Assembly (NCBI GenBank): GCA_030760725.1 | Contig: JASWHV010000004.1 | Coordinates: 53,039,136-53,103,135, forward strand | From: Neostapfia colusana | Taxonomy: Eukaryota; Streptophyta; Magnoliopsida; Poales; Poaceae | Direction of reading: 5' to 3' | DNA: 64,000 nt | Shown: piece after piece, positions 24,690 through 37,116 of the stretch | How the letters are laid out: the number at the start of each line of letters is the position of its first letter | Position numbering within the stretch: position 1 is the first letter of the stretch | Position numbers and translations under genes: made by a program | Notes under the pieces: model-generated | What the model saw: only the letters and a program-made list of their open reading frames with translations | What the model was told of the DNA's origin: nothing | Databases searched by the model: none

Positions 24690-26073
24690 TGCACGATATC
24701 ACTCATTTTTAATTCTCTGTACAGAACAGACCTTGATGCAGTCAATCCAGATTTTGATCCAGTTAGAAGCATTTTCATAACTCAAGTTGAATATCAAAAG
24801 TTAAAGTTAACTTCGATATATTTCCAACGAGTATACACATTCTTCTATATCACTTCTAGATCAAAAGTTATGATTTTCCAAAGTTGACAGAATTCCTGGA
24901 TAAAATTTGGCAGCATCTCCTTTGTATAAGGCTGGTTTTATCACAGTTGTATATGCAAAGAAAATAGGAATATGAACAAACTGTGAACTACAACAATGTT
25001 CCTTATATCATAAACTTTCCAACAGTGTATCATACGACTCTTAGGGATTTTTCTACAGAAAATTATAAGTGTTATACAGAAACATCTAGGGAGGTTTGCA
25101 TCTGTCCTGTTTTCTGAACAGTTTGCATTCAACTGGACATTCAATCAATTTGGCGTGTGATTTTGCCCTGGTGGTCTACAAAGAAGTTGTAGAGCAATTA
25201 AAAATATTTCCAGAACTGTATCATACACTTCAATTGGGTCTTTATGTTCTGTTAAAGTCCAGCAAAAATTTCTGCCAGAACAGAGCACTCTGTTTTTTGA
25301 GAAACCTAGAAACTTATCAATTCTCCCCCTTGAAGCTTAGTTCATATGCGGAGTTCATTAACTTATATGTGAATTCCAACTTCCATTTAGTTTAAAGTTA
25401 TTCATGAATGATTTCTATATAGGAAAGAAATTATAAAGTGTAGTACGGTGGCGATGCACCGTAAGACATATGACGGTACTACGTTGCCTCACAAAAGAAA
25501 ATTCCTAACCCGATTATATCGGCATATTCGTATCATAGGTGGCACTAAAACAGTCACTCGCAAACGTGTTCTACTCGTACTACGGTTTCATGGTTAATCC
25601 TGCAATTAACTCACACAATCATAAGACTCAGCTGCACACCGAGGCCGGTATCCATACAGTTCATACACCCGGCCATCATCACTTGCCCGGATGTTCTCAA
25701 GCCAAACACGCCTTGAGCTACGTGTTCACGTTACAGACCACGTGACGGGGTACCCCAAATCGCCCAAAGCACGCCAGGGACAGACGTTGCTCGAATACCC
25801 CAAACGACATGAAGAGTCGTAGAGGATATTAAAGCTGGTCGGGTTACCTGCCACCCGTGGGGCTCCACCCTTCAGCTTGTGCGCACTGGTGGACAGCGCT
25901 TACATGCACCCCCAAGACATAAAGCGTCCCGATATGCACGATTTTCCGACAGAAGCAAATAGGTTAGTATGCCACTTTCTATATACTAATGACATCCTTA
26001 TATGGGCTACTAACTCGTTCCTCACCGATTTTTTGAAAAAGATGACATTTGTAGTGCGTTAAACCTCAAGCGA
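24690..26073 (-). other. Element C leader
   Basis: This untranslated leader between the primer site and the remains of gag is collinear with that of element A. It contains the hairpin at 25,440-25,482 and the near-invariant core at 25,771-25,892. No ORF0 is visible. Confidence 0.7.
25771..25892 (-). other. Near-invariant leader core, element C copy
   Basis: The block contains, on the plus strand, CGACATGAAGAGTCGTAGAGG and GGTTACCTGCCACCCGTGGG, shared with element A and, in sense orientation, with the full-length element at 42,292-42,416. Confidence 0.6.
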
Positions 26074-26085
26074 GCTCTGATACCA
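26074..26085 (-). other. Primer-binding site of element C
   Basis: The minus strand reads TGGTATCAGAGC three bases after the LTR end (GGCCCTCGCA at 26,089), matching the tRNA-iMet 3' end over 12 bases. Confidence 0.88.
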
Positions 26086-26088
26086 TGC

Positions 26089-29000
26089 TGCGAGGGCCCC
26101 AACGGCCTCATCGAGCCAGGATCACGCTGAGGGGTGCCGCGTTGCACAGCACCGGATAATGCACATCAAAGATACAAAGCGGAAGCAAAGTTTTATTACA
26201 TAAACCAGTTTATGAACATTTTTACAACAAAATAGTTCAGTCTACACTCACGGGCGTAGACTACGCATCGAGTTCACGTTTAGCCCTTGAACGTGTCCCC
26301 GCTAGCACACACGCACACTAACACGGCGGCGTGCATGACTCCCACTATACGGGGTTTCCCTCTTAGGGTTCCGTCTCCTCCTCGGAAGTCCCTTCCTCAT
26401 AGACCCCTGCAAAAGCTTCAAACACACGCAGTGAGCACGATGGCTCAGCAAGACTGACCCGTCTCTCCTATACATGCAACTTCTACATGAAAGGTTTTAG
26501 GGTACATGAGGTAAAAATAAGTTGTAAAAGACCCACCTAATTATTGGAACCTTACTTTCAAGTTTTAGCAGCAGGTTGTGGAGAACCTTACGCTAATGCA
26601 CATGAGAGAGCCGCAATCAAACAAGAAACGCATTTCTCTCATGTACTTTGCCCAAAGTTGAAAAGAACTTTAATTAGCTCTAAACTACAACAAGACATTA
26701 ACAAGCAAGGTATTTCTTTCAAATCAGCAAACTTTTAAAATGAATCTAGTCTGTTCTTTCTACGTCATGGTACAGTGAACAAGTGGCACTCACTGATCGC
26801 GAAGGACGGCGATTATAATTGATTTACACCTGCAGGGTTACCCGAATAACCCGTCACGTACGCCCGTACTCATTGTTGCCTACAGCAACCATCACGGACA
26901 TCGTACGCATCCACCTTTCACCCGTCAGCCTAATGTTGAACCGGTCCAATCGTGCAAGCAAGAGGTCTCTCCGTGTGCATCCACAGTGCCACCAGCCGAT
27001 TTACACCTCGAGCTCTCAACCTATCCTCTGAACGACCAGCTATGCCTCAACACCCAGCTACACGAGTTACATCGGTTTCCCGGTTCCCATATAGCCGGTA
27101 GGTCTTCGGTACTGTTCTAGCTTGTTAAATAGGCCCACACACGGCTCGGTCCTCAATCGACACAAGCGGAGCTATGGCACCCATGCCCCAAAGTCCTGCT
27201 GCCCTTACTCTCCGCTCGGTCTCATTTTTCTTGCCATGTGTTTCATTTGCTATATTTACCTGAGCGATGTGCCTCTAGCCTATTCTCCCGAGTAGTTCCA
27301 ACTACTCAACTTGTACCGAATCCTACACTGTCTTAGCATTGCAGTAGCTAACGAGGTTTTCAAACCTAATCCCAACCCAGGGTTTTCTTGGCTATGCATT
27401 TGGGATTAAAACAAGACTCTAATGCAAGAATTTATTGAGTGCTCAAAGTAAGTTCTCAAAACAGTAAAACTTTGTAAAAAGGTTAATGCAAACCGGAGCT
27501 TGCCTATTTTGCAGGGTAGTAGTATATAATAGAAGTTAGTGATCTTCAATCCCTTGATCTTTCTGAATTTCCTCAACTGATCCACACGTCAAGGGATGAC
27601 TCCGTCGAAGTCCTTCGTCGTGAACCATATCGACATGTACATGCATAATCTTTTATCATGCAATTTAAAGACTTTAGAGATTAAAACTTCTTAAGAGCAG
27701 ATGCTGTGTGTAGATCCTAAGATAATGTTGGTGCCTCTGTTGTCCAAAGAACGCAAAGAAACTAAATCTACCTTAGATGTTTCATTACATCTCTAACTAT
27801 GTTTCTAATGACATATAAGATGAGCTCTAATGATTTGGACATAACTGAAGATCCTGATCTCCAATGACTTCAAAATTTTTACAGGGAGTCATACACTACA
27901 CAGGGGCTTATCTTGCCAAATTGCAGCTGAAGTGGAAAGAAATTGTGTCTGCCACAATTTCCACACCAAACCCCATGTTGTTCTTCACATACGATAGAAT
28001 GGAGAACAAGGACAGGCAGATCCAAGGCTCAATTTTAGCTGAAAATTTGCATGTGAATTCCTGGTCAGATGAAAGTGTTCTGGACAAAAAATGAACACTT
28101 TTCATTGGGTGTTTTATTCAGAACAACTCCCTAAGCAATTAAGCAAAAAGAAATTAATTCTGAATTAACTCACATGTCCATGCACAACATAGTAAAATAC
28201 AATTTCAATTATAGTTCATAGAGTCTGCATGAATTTTCCTAGGATTTTTAGAGCTATGATTTGCCCAGGAACGGTTTTTCCAACTCTGGTAAAATTTCTG
28301 AAAAGTCTCTGTATTCATTTGAATACAGTAGATTGAAATCTGAATTCCCCCACAAAATTCAACTCTAAATGAGCTGAAATTTTTACACGAGTTCAATAAC
28401 ATCCTAAGGATTGTCCTGGCAAAATTTGAGGATTTGTGGATAAACCAAACTCCCTCTAAAATTCTTTTACTGATCTGCTTCAAAGAATTTTCCATAATTA
28501 ATTACTGACTTTCATACAAATTGGGTTGCATACATGGATAGAGTATTTCCATCTGAATCTAACCAAATTTTAATCACTAAATTTGGAGGTTCCTACACAA
28601 AGATATGATCTTTACAAGAATTGGGTAAAATCTGAAAATGAACTCTGTTCTATTTTTCCAATTTTCAGAGACATAAGGAATTAACACCACATTTGGCCAA
28701 GCAAAAAGGTCCAATGCCTATGAAATTTTTACTGGAGTTCAAGTGTTTTTAGAAGAATCTCCTGCCAAAATTTGGGGATTTTCCAATACACAGAACTCCT
28801 GGAAAAACTTCCTATAAAATTTTCCTTATATGAATTAATGAGCCCAATCCAGGGATTTTCATAAATATTGGGCTGCACCCATGGATAGAAATCTTTGAGA
28901 GGAATCCAACAAAATTTGTTTCACTATTTTTTAACATTCATACACAAAGTTATGGCTCTCCAAAGTTTGAACTAAAATGGGAAATTCTGGAAATGTTTAA

Positions 29001-30810
29001 AAGCTGACTGTGGGTCCGGGCTACGTGTCACTCTCGGAAACAAAGACACACGGGGCCACACATTTCCATACGTGCAGTCGCACCGGATCCAACCACCACA
29101 GAAGATCGGGTTTTTAAATTTTCTCTCACTGACCGCTGGGCCCGCCGAACCCTTCTTCAACCTTGGGTCAGTTCCCGCGCCCGCGTGCCCGCGCCGCCGC
29201 CCTCGCCGGAGATCACCGGAAATCAGTCTCCCGGCCTCTGCCCGAGCCTCTGCTTGCCACCAGAGCCTAACCTGCCACGCTGAGCATGATGATGAGGTAT
29301 CCCCGAGCCGGCAAGGCCTCTACGGTGGCTAGCGGCGGTGCGGCAGCTCTGTACACCATCGGCGACGTCGGCCGGCCGACCTAGCGCGCCAACAACTCGG
29401 TAAAAAGGCTCTACAGCACCAGTGAACTATGAGGGAGCTCGTCCTAGCTTCAAAAATGCTCGGGAACGGTGGCAAATAGGGTTTCACCGTGCGACCGCGG
29501 TCCTCCGCCTCGGTTGCCATTAGAAAACCACGAAATACCCGACCTATGTGCAGTTTCAAGCTAGAAATTTGAAGACCAAAGGATCGTCCACTACTTCGGG
29601 TCCCTTGTGCAAGATTTGACGACCTAAGAATGAGAATCGAGGTCGAATTTGAGATTACCGTGCCGGAAGGTCGGTTTGAGCATGTCGGAGGAAAATTTCC
29701 AAATTCTCTCTCGGTCGTTCATGGCATGGTCTGAGCTCAGGAGGAGAGTAGCACGGTGCCTTGGCACGTACAAGGGCGCCGGTACTTGGCCGTGACAAGC
29801 ACAAGGTTGAGCTGTCCACTGACGCGTCCTCATTGGTTATTGTTCGGCCGCCGCACGGACGCGGTGTTCCCGGGGTAGGAGAGCCGAACGCCGGTCGGTG
29901 GCGCGTCGAGGAGGGAGAGGGAGGTGTGCCGATGCTATTTTGACACTCACTAGCTTATGTTTTTGTTCACTAGAGCCGTCTGCCGATCCAATGGAGGTGG
30001 CGGCGGTGGCTCTGTTCAGGGACGCGAGAGAGGATGAGAGAGGGTCGGCCAGCTCGTTTTGCCGAGCGCTGGGTCGGCTGGGGTGATCTTTATCCTCGCT
30101 ATGGAGTCGGTTCAACGTGTACTCGGTCGAATCCTTGAGCGCACGAGCGCCGGCATCGGCCACCCCTCGCTGTCGAGCACCCGTAGAGGCAAAACAGAGA
30201 CCAGTTGCTTCTGTGAAGATATTTGGGTGCATATGACAAGTGGGCCCCACCTTCCCCCTTATCCCCTCTCCACAGCTCTCACATTTGGCAAACAACTCCA
30301 TTCAATTGTGGGAAGTTTGAATCTGAAGAGCATTTGAAGAATCAGACAAGTTTCCTCCCAATCCACGTTTGAATTTGAATTCCTATGCAATATAAAGTCC
30401 ATTTAAAAAAATGGTAGGAAACATTTCTAAAATTCATGAAACTTTGCCTACCCCCTAATTTGGACCTAAGGAATTCAAATATGAAATCTGATCTTTAGTT
30501 TGGCTGCTGCAAATGAGATTTTTAGCACAACAGTTTTGAAATTCATTGTGTTGCTCTCATTTGAATTTTGAGTTGAACAAATTTGTTCGAAATCTGACTT
30601 TAGCTTTCTCACACATATGGGAACTTCCCACCTTGGTCAAACCCCTTTTTGGTTCCAAGTTTTAAATAAATATTTGAACTTGTGGGAAGAGAGCTCCCAT
30701 GTGTATTATCATATGTGAAAAAGTTTAAACGAGTCCCATTTTTCATACATATGAAACCAACTTTGTGCAAACATGAGTTTCTTTGTATTCATATTTTTGG
30801 GACCTTTACA
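26089..30810 (-). mobile_element. Element C 5' LTR, complete, 4722 bp
   Basis: On the minus strand it runs from TGTAAAGGTCCC (30,810) to CCTCGCA (26,089). It resembles the 4045 bp LTR in its 3' half (AACAAGCTAGAACAGTACCG). The acidic terminal block that is open in that LTR is present near 26,410 but carries stops, so the microprotein reading is lost here. An ATG block (29,520 to 29,488, minus) ends at a GTGAAA donor-like site. Bases 30,811-30,815 (CCAAG) are the predicted target duplication. Confidence 0.88.
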
Positions 30811-32904
30811 CCAAGTTTCCCCCCTTGCCGAAATTTGGCCGCCGTCGAGCCCCGTCACGCCTCGCCGTCGCTGGAGAAGAAGCCCGACGATCTGTCCTGC
30901 CCTAGTCTTCCATAGAAAAATTCCCCGCTGCTGCCAATGCTAGGAGGAAGGCCCTGCCACCAATAGGAAGTGAGGTAGGTCTTCATTACCCATCTTACGA
31001 CATCGCCTCTATTTCTATGCATCCGTTTTATTCGCCCCCTTCGAGCAGAAACTTTTACGTGTTGACAGATCACGTTTTGATCGGTTTTTGACGGTGGAAT
31101 TGATCCAGATCTTTAGTCAAGATCATCACCACGTCCACACTTGATCCCTACATCCTTGTTCATCATAAAAACCCATGAAAGCCCGTTAAAACATGCAAGA
31201 CCACATACAAACTGGTTTAATAAAAGAGCACCATAGGATTTGCATTCATCTACCCCATTGCATCTTGAGTAAAGTTTGTGCATGATGTTTGATTGCTGTA
31301 AATTTTGTGTGTGCGTGGTCATGAGTAGAAGGACAAGCTCAAGAAGTCATCTACGAGGAACTACAGCACCAAGACTTCGAGACGCTTGAACAACAAGAAC
31401 CACGGGAGCAAGGGAAGTGCCCCTTGACCATATTGATCCTATGTTTTGAAACTGTTTTGTTTGAGAAAACTCGTATGCTTGAGTCAACTTGATGGGACAC
31501 CCTTTTATAGGAGTTTACTAGTTTTGTTAACCATCCTTGTTGTCGGGGAAGTTGATGAGTCGGGTATGGTCATTTTTGTTTTTGCTTCACTTAATCTACG
31601 GGATATGGGAAGCTGAATTAAAACATGTTTAGCTACTGCACTCATATGAATAATGATGATGATAACTTGATGATGTTAATGAGCATGGAATCGGGGAGAT
31701 CTAGGCAAGCTTGGTTCGTGGATGTTGCTGAATGCGATGGTGGTTTACTTGCCGTAGATCTAAGGACCGGCTAATGCCAGCACATGCCAGGAAAACAGTG
31801 CCACCACAAGGCCAAATATAGGTGCGGCTTAGCTGATTAACTAGGTGGGTTGCTAGCTTGTTATGGACCATGGATGGCGCTGGGAATGGGAGTCGAGGAC
31901 TGTCCTGAGAACTGCATGGCACAAGAGGGGGCCCGTGGGTGGGAGAATGGTGATTCGAGCCTGCCGGTGAAACCTCAGTGAGTCCATACATCTAGTAGCC
32001 CCTTTGTAAAGGCTATTTTGTGATCTCTTGGCCATACACCGATGGTTGTGTACTGGTATAATAGAGGTTCTGCAGTCACCGACGGGTGACGAAATCACGA
32101 ACTTGTGGGTAAAGTGGTGTCACCTCTGCATAGTGTAAAACTATCATGATAGCCATGCTTCCGGTCACAAGCACCTGGCCAACTCACATGATTAGAGGGG
32201 AAACTTGTGATGGATATTTGGTATGGTTATGGTATGGTCATTGGGATTGGTTTTGGAACTGTTTTGAGTCATGAAAATGAGTTTGGCTTCAGTTATATGA
32301 ATATGAGATGGTTATGAATACTTATGAGTATGAGATGAACTTGAGAAAGATTATTGGCTGGTTGAGACTTGATAAATGGTGCATTATGATGAAAGAATGT
32401 TGCATATTACTTGGTTATATTGGGATTTAATTCACCTAGACTTGGTTGCTGTTTTCACCATGTTTGTGAAATAAAATTTGCATGCTGCAATGAGCCTTTT
32501 TATTCCATACCTTGTTGAAAGCTACATGTCATACTTTTCCCGCACTTGCTGAGTACGACATGTACTCACCCTTGCATTACCACATAAACATCAGCTATAG
32601 GAGATGAGTACTTCGAGGACCATGTGGAGTACTAGGCGTGCAAACTACCGTCAACATGCCTGTGGAGTTGAAGATGGAGCCTGCTGCTGCTTAGTTATTT
32701 CCGCTGTCGTTTAGAGTCTTCTGTTGCAAGAATAAGATATACATTCATGAGTGAGACATTGAGTCATTGTAATAAAGTACTTAAACACTATTTATTCGTG
32801 GTTATATTCTGAATTCAGTTTGTGGATTACATGTGTATGTGTGTTGAACATCCTGGGCATACATATGCATTCACTTGGTTCTATTTTCGGAACCGGGTGT
32901 CACA
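30811..32904 (+). mobile_element. Element F 5' LTR, 5' part lost at the C insertion
   Basis: It ends ACCGGGTGTCACA at 32,904, three bases before a primer site, and its 3' half resembles solo LTR G (for example CCTTGACC-ATTTGATCCTAT, GCTGATTAACTAGGTG and TTTCCCGCACTTGCTGAGTAC-type blocks). The first 1.2 to 1.5 kb, including the promoter, are absent because element C begins at 30,810. Confidence 0.8.
31329..32635 (+). CDS. Predicted LTR microprotein exons, element F copy (partial)
   Basis: Exon block A (31,329-31,412) follows an acceptor-like AGTAG and stays open for 27 codons in the frame that leaves 2 nt at its start and 1 nt at its end; it is Gln/Glu-rich (EELQHQDFETLEQQE). Block B (32,601-32,635) follows CAGCTATAG, takes 2 nt to complete the split codon, and reads DEYFEDHVEY to a TAG at 32,633. 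The donor after block A is GGAAGT rather than the GCAAGT seen in solo LTR G, so splicing here may be impaired. Any start exon is lost with the LTR 5' part. Poly(A) signal AATAAA follows near 32,770. The function is unknown and expression unproven. Confidence 0.4.
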
Positions 32905-32907
32905 GAT

Positions 32908-32921
32908 TGGTATCAGAGCCA
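32908..32921 (+). other. Primer-binding site of element F
   Basis: TGGTATCAGAGCCA matches the tRNA-iMet 3' end over 14 bases and lies three bases after the LTR. Confidence 0.92.
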
Positions 32922-33172
32922 CGTTGACCTTAGGACGCAAGCCTAGGTAGAATGGACACTCTAAAACACATAGGAACACCCCTCTAAACTGCTATTTTCG
33001 AAAATTGCTTGCTGCTGCACTTTACTTGTCAATTCAGCCACCGCAAAGTGCTATTTTCAGCCCCTCTTTTCTCTTCTTTTGGAGAGCAACACTTTTGTTT
33101 TTTTGCTCCATAGCTTCTGAGGTTTTGGAGTTATTTCCTTTTTCTCTAAAGATTCTAACGTCTTATTTAGAG

Positions 33173-34147
33173 ATGCCGGTCACTAGGAGCACATCACGCA
33201 TGAGAACTCGTCCACCACCACTTAGGAGTGCACTTAACCCCATTGAGGTGTCCGATGGACCATATTGGGAGGAGGCGAAGACGGAACCTCATGATGAAGA
33301 GGAAGTCAATAACTCTATGCATGAGGAAGAAGATCCGGAAGAGGTGGAACCATTCAAAGACAATATGGAGGATGATCCACAAGAACGGCATTGGTACGCA
33401 CCTCAGGAGGAGTTTCACGCGGGCTTACACCCCGTGGAGCCTCATGAAGCTATGTCGAGAGGAGATGAATTCGAAGAGGAGACACCCCTTGCTGAGACCA
33501 GTAATGAGGGTGATGAATGGGCCAACCATTTTGTTCAAGAATCTCGGTCCGACAGAATGGAAGGAGGGCACATATCCAGGGAGCTCAAAGAATTTCTGGA
33601 TTGCTGCAGCTTATACCCGGAATATCTTCTCAAGAAAGTCCCTCGTCTCGTACATGAAGAGTAGAAGGCTGAAGTAACCATCCTATCTAATGGTAGGGTT
33701 GTCACTCTGCACTTCACACCCACATGGAGAGCTACAAGGGCAGAAGCCATTGATGATGCTGCATGGGATGCACTCACCAGACTGTGCTACGCCTTCCGTG
33801 AGCAGCTTGAAGACACAACTTTTGAGCTGCACCCATATCGGAAGAGTGGTACAAGGGAGATCATTGGACCTCATGGAGGAGCTCTTTCGAACCCACAAGC
33901 TGCTGACAAGTCTCAGAGGATGCTCGTGGTGTTAGGAAACCGCTATGCAAGCGCACAAGAAGAGATCCGTTACCTCCGCAAGAAGCTGTGCTTGCTGGAA
34001 AAACAAGAGGAGACTCGTGCCAACGCGAGAGCAAATGGAGCACCAGCATCATCTATCCCTACATGGACAGCCGACTCACCATGGCGTACGCCCATGTATG
34101 GACCACCCCCGTCACACGGCGAGAACAGCACCAGTTCTCATGATTAA
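33173..34147 (+). pseudogene. Element F ORF0 homologue with one in-frame stop
   Basis: The reading frame from ATG 33,173 to TAA 34,145 spans 324 codons and is interrupted only by TAG at 33,662. The N-terminal half is very acidic. The second half holds a segment (VVTLHFTPTWRATRAEA, then DDAAWDALTRLCYAFREQL) that parallels VPFTVTVRGRQPEG and AARDTMSRFCQLH in the ORF0 at 43,597, followed by a charged, coiled-coil-like helix (EEIRYLRKKLCLLEKQEE). Length, position between primer site and gag, and the acceptor-like TTATTTAG two bases before the ATG all match that ORF0. Extra ORFs before gag are known in some rice chromoviruses (RIRE3 and RIRE8, from memory); their role is not established. This copy is probably dead unless the stop is read through. 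Confidence 0.65.
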
Positions 34148-34368
34148 GTCTAGGTTTCCCATTGAATAAAGCTGTAATAGGAACTTTTAGATCATAGTAG
34201 CTTGAATAAGACTAGTGTGCTGAATTTTTTGTGATGATTGCTTGGTTTGTGTGATGATGTGAGTTGTGGGACGCTTCAGCGAATGTCCACATCCACACAT
34301 AGTGGAGAGATGTGAGTTTCTTCGGCACGTGTTCACATCCTCACATAGGCTGATATTAATAAAAGAAG
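34148..34368 (+). other. Spacer where element F gag is deleted
   Basis: About 220 bp separate ORF0 from the second half of the protease. It holds two ~50 bp similar stretches (GTCCACATCCACACATAG and GTTCACATCCTCACATAG). The whole gag gene and the protease active site are missing, so a large deletion has occurred here. Confidence 0.6.
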
Positions 34369-36350
34369 TTGCTTAGTTCATACACCTTGATGAATATAGT
34401 TGGGGAATCGCTTCTTTCAATTCTAAATTCTATTCCGAGAGTAAGTCTTAAAATAAGGGGGGTAGAATTTCTTGCCAACCTTATTGTCATGGATTCCCAA
34501 GGGATTGACATAATAATTGGAATGGACTGGTTAAGCAAGCACAACGGAATGATTCAATGTGCTCAGAGAATTGTGCAGTTGACGAGTGAGCGCGGTGCTC
34601 GTATTGAGTTCGAGGCAGCCCAATCTACAACAGAGAAGGCAGTGCTGAACCACATCGAAGAAACGACATTGGAAAGCATTCTGGTGGTTCGTGAATATTC
34701 AGATGTGTTCCCGGAAGAACTTCTAGGTATGCCACCTGACCGGGACATTGAATCTGCCATTGATTTAGTACCCGGAACTGCACCTATAGCGAAGAGGCCA
34801 TATAGGATGCCCGCTAATGAACTAGTGGAGCTCAAGAAGCAAATTCAGGAGCAGCTAGAAAAGGGTTTTATATGCCCAAGCTCTTCACCGTGGGGAGCCC
34901 CTGTGCTCTTCGTAGACAAGAAAGATGGGACCCAAAGGATGTGTGTGGATTATAGGTCTCTCAACGAGGTGACGATCAAGAATAAATACCCGCTGCCCTG
35001 GATTGAGGACCTGTTCGATCAAATGAAAGGTGCCCAAATTTTCTCCAAGATTGATCTTCGGTCGGGATACTTCCAGCTGAAGATTAACCCCTCCGACATA
35101 CCCAAGACTGCATTTCGATCACAGTATGGTTCGTATGAGTATACTTTTATGTCTTTTGGGTTAACGAATGCACCCGCATACTTTATGTACCTCATGAATA
35201 AGGTCTTCATGGAGTACTTGGACAAAATCGTCGTGGTCTTCATCAATGATATCATGGTGTATTCGAAAAGCGAGGAAGAACACGAAGAACACTTGAGGTT
35301 GACGTTGCAGAAACTACGAGAGCATCAATTGTATGCCAAGTTCAGCAAGTGTCAATTTTGGATAAAGGAGATATCGTTCCTAGGCCACATCATCTCTGAG
35401 GGAGGAGTATCGGTTGACCCCGGAAAAGTGGGAGAAGTTTTAAAGTGGAACCAACCACAGAATTTGAGAGATATTCAGAGTTTCCTTGTGATGGATGGAT
35501 ACTACCGCCGGTTCATCAAGGATTTCTCCAAAATAGCGTAGCCTATGACTGAATTGCTAATGAAGGGAAAAGCATTTCAGTGTACACCAGCGTGTCAAGA
35601 AAGCTTTGAGGAGCTCAAGAAGAGACTAACCACAACGCCGGTTTTGGTATTGCCGGACGTGAGCAAAAGCTTTGACATATTTTGTGATGCATCAATACAA
35701 GAGCTTGGATGTGTGCTCATGCAATAATGACAAGTGATAGCCTATGCATCGAGACAACTAATGAAACACGAGCTGAATTACCCCACACATGACTTGGAAC
35801 TTGCAGCCATGGTACATGCCTTGAAGATTTGGAGGCATTATATCCTTGGCCACCGATGTGAGATCTATACGGATCACAAAAGCCTCAAGTACATATTCAC
35901 GCAAACGGATCTGAATTTGAGGCAACGTCGACGGTTGGAACTTATCAAGGATAATGATGTTGGAATCAACTATCATCCCGGAAAGGCCAATGTAGTAGCT
36001 GATGCGTTGAGCCGAAAGGGGGCATGTCACCAACTCACGGTTCGGGAGCTGCTGCCCGAGTTGCGCAAGGAGTTCGAACGGTTACATCTCGGGTTCTTGA
36101 ACGAGATGGAGGTGATGGAACTGAACTCCTCGCTGGAACAAGAGATACGAGATGGCCAAGCAATGGATGAGGACATCGAGGAAATCAAGTAAAGAATCCG
36201 ACAAGGCATAGAAAAGGATTTCAAGGAAGACGAGAAAGGCACGCTTTGGTTAGGGAAAAGGATTTGTGTGCCTAACGTGAAGCACATCCGCGACACGATA
36301 TTAAAGGAGGCACATGACTCACCTTATTCCATACACCCCGGCTGTACAAA
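34369..36350 (+). pseudogene. Element F: truncated, inactivated pol (PR-RT-RNaseH-IN start)
   Basis: The order is the end of the protease (GIDIIIGMDWLSKHNGMI), reverse transcriptase (YRSLNEVTIKNKYPLP; DLRSGYFQLKI), RNase H (FCDASIQELGCVLMQ; YTDHKSLKYIFTQ; HPGKANVVADALSRK) and the start of the integrase zinc-binding region (SIHPGC). The first catalytic Asp of the RT motif is changed: FIND in place of FIDD, codon AAT at 35,245. Stops lie at 35,539 (TAG), 35,725 and 35,728 (TAA TGA) and 36,190 (TAA). LTR A' begins at 36,351 and removes the rest. Related to, but clearly a different family from, the full-length element. Confidence 0.92.
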
Positions 36351-37116
36351 TGTGAGGGCCCGGTCCCGATCACGGGGCCGTGCCGCTCGCCCGGAAATCG
36401 CATTGGGTGGTGCCGTGCGATGCGGCACCCAACAGCACACATAATAAAGTATCATATTACATAAATAAAGTAGAAGCTTACAAAGTGTAAATTTTACAAA
36501 TATTTCTCAAAATAATCTACAGCGGAAGACTAATACAACTCACGCCTCATATCTAGGCTAAGCAAAAGTGAAGACGTCCTGCCCGCGGACCTTCTCACAA
36601 GCGACACCATCACAATAGCAGCGGCGGGGTTTCCATGAGTTCATCCCTCGGAGGGATCCGAGTCTCACCGTACAACCCTACTTATCAGCATAGTGTTATT
36701 ACCTGCAAAACAACTCATGCAGTATCTGTGAGCATGAAGCTCAGCAAGACTTAAATGTCGCCCTAGTCATGAAACTCCACATGCTGAAAATAGAGGGCTG
36801 AATTTAGAAGTTTGCACAAAAGATGAACTTGAGATAAAGGAGAGTCCTTACTTCAAGTTTTAAGCAACTTTTATAGCCCTCGCGCAATTTACATCGAGAC
36901 TCCACAATCAAAGAAGAAACGCTTCATCTCGATTTCACTTGCCCGAGGTGAAAGTAACTTTAGTGAGCTACCCTAGACTCATACAAACCTTGCACCATCA
37001 ATGTCGAGACTCCACAATCAAACAAGAAATGTTTTTCCTCGACGCTACTAGCCCAAGGTGGAAATTAAATTTAGTAAAGGTGTTGATCATTTCCTCATCT
37101 CCAGCTGAGACAGCCA
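36351..37116 (-). mobile_element. LTR fragment A', minus strand, inserted in element F
   Basis: It begins TGTGAGGGCCCGG at 36,351 (the CA end on the minus strand) and shares with family A the GGTGCCGTGCGATGCGGCAC and CAGCGGAAGACTA blocks. The five bases before it (ACAAA) are a possible target duplication. A 110 bp unit starting CGAGACTCCACAATCAAA is tandemly repeated (from about 36,895 and 37,005) with divergence. Similarity switches to LTR A4 at about 37,117. Confidence 0.7.

Noticed and set aside
26380..26440. Terminal acidic exon block in the C 5' LTR
   Set aside because: It is homologous to 41,777-41,865 but has stops after about 13 codons and no open partner block upstream, so it appears decayed.
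36891..37090. Short direct repeats in LTR A' as a CRISPR-like array
   Set aside because: Only two diverged copies of a 110 bp unit; it is a local tandem duplication in a plant LTR.
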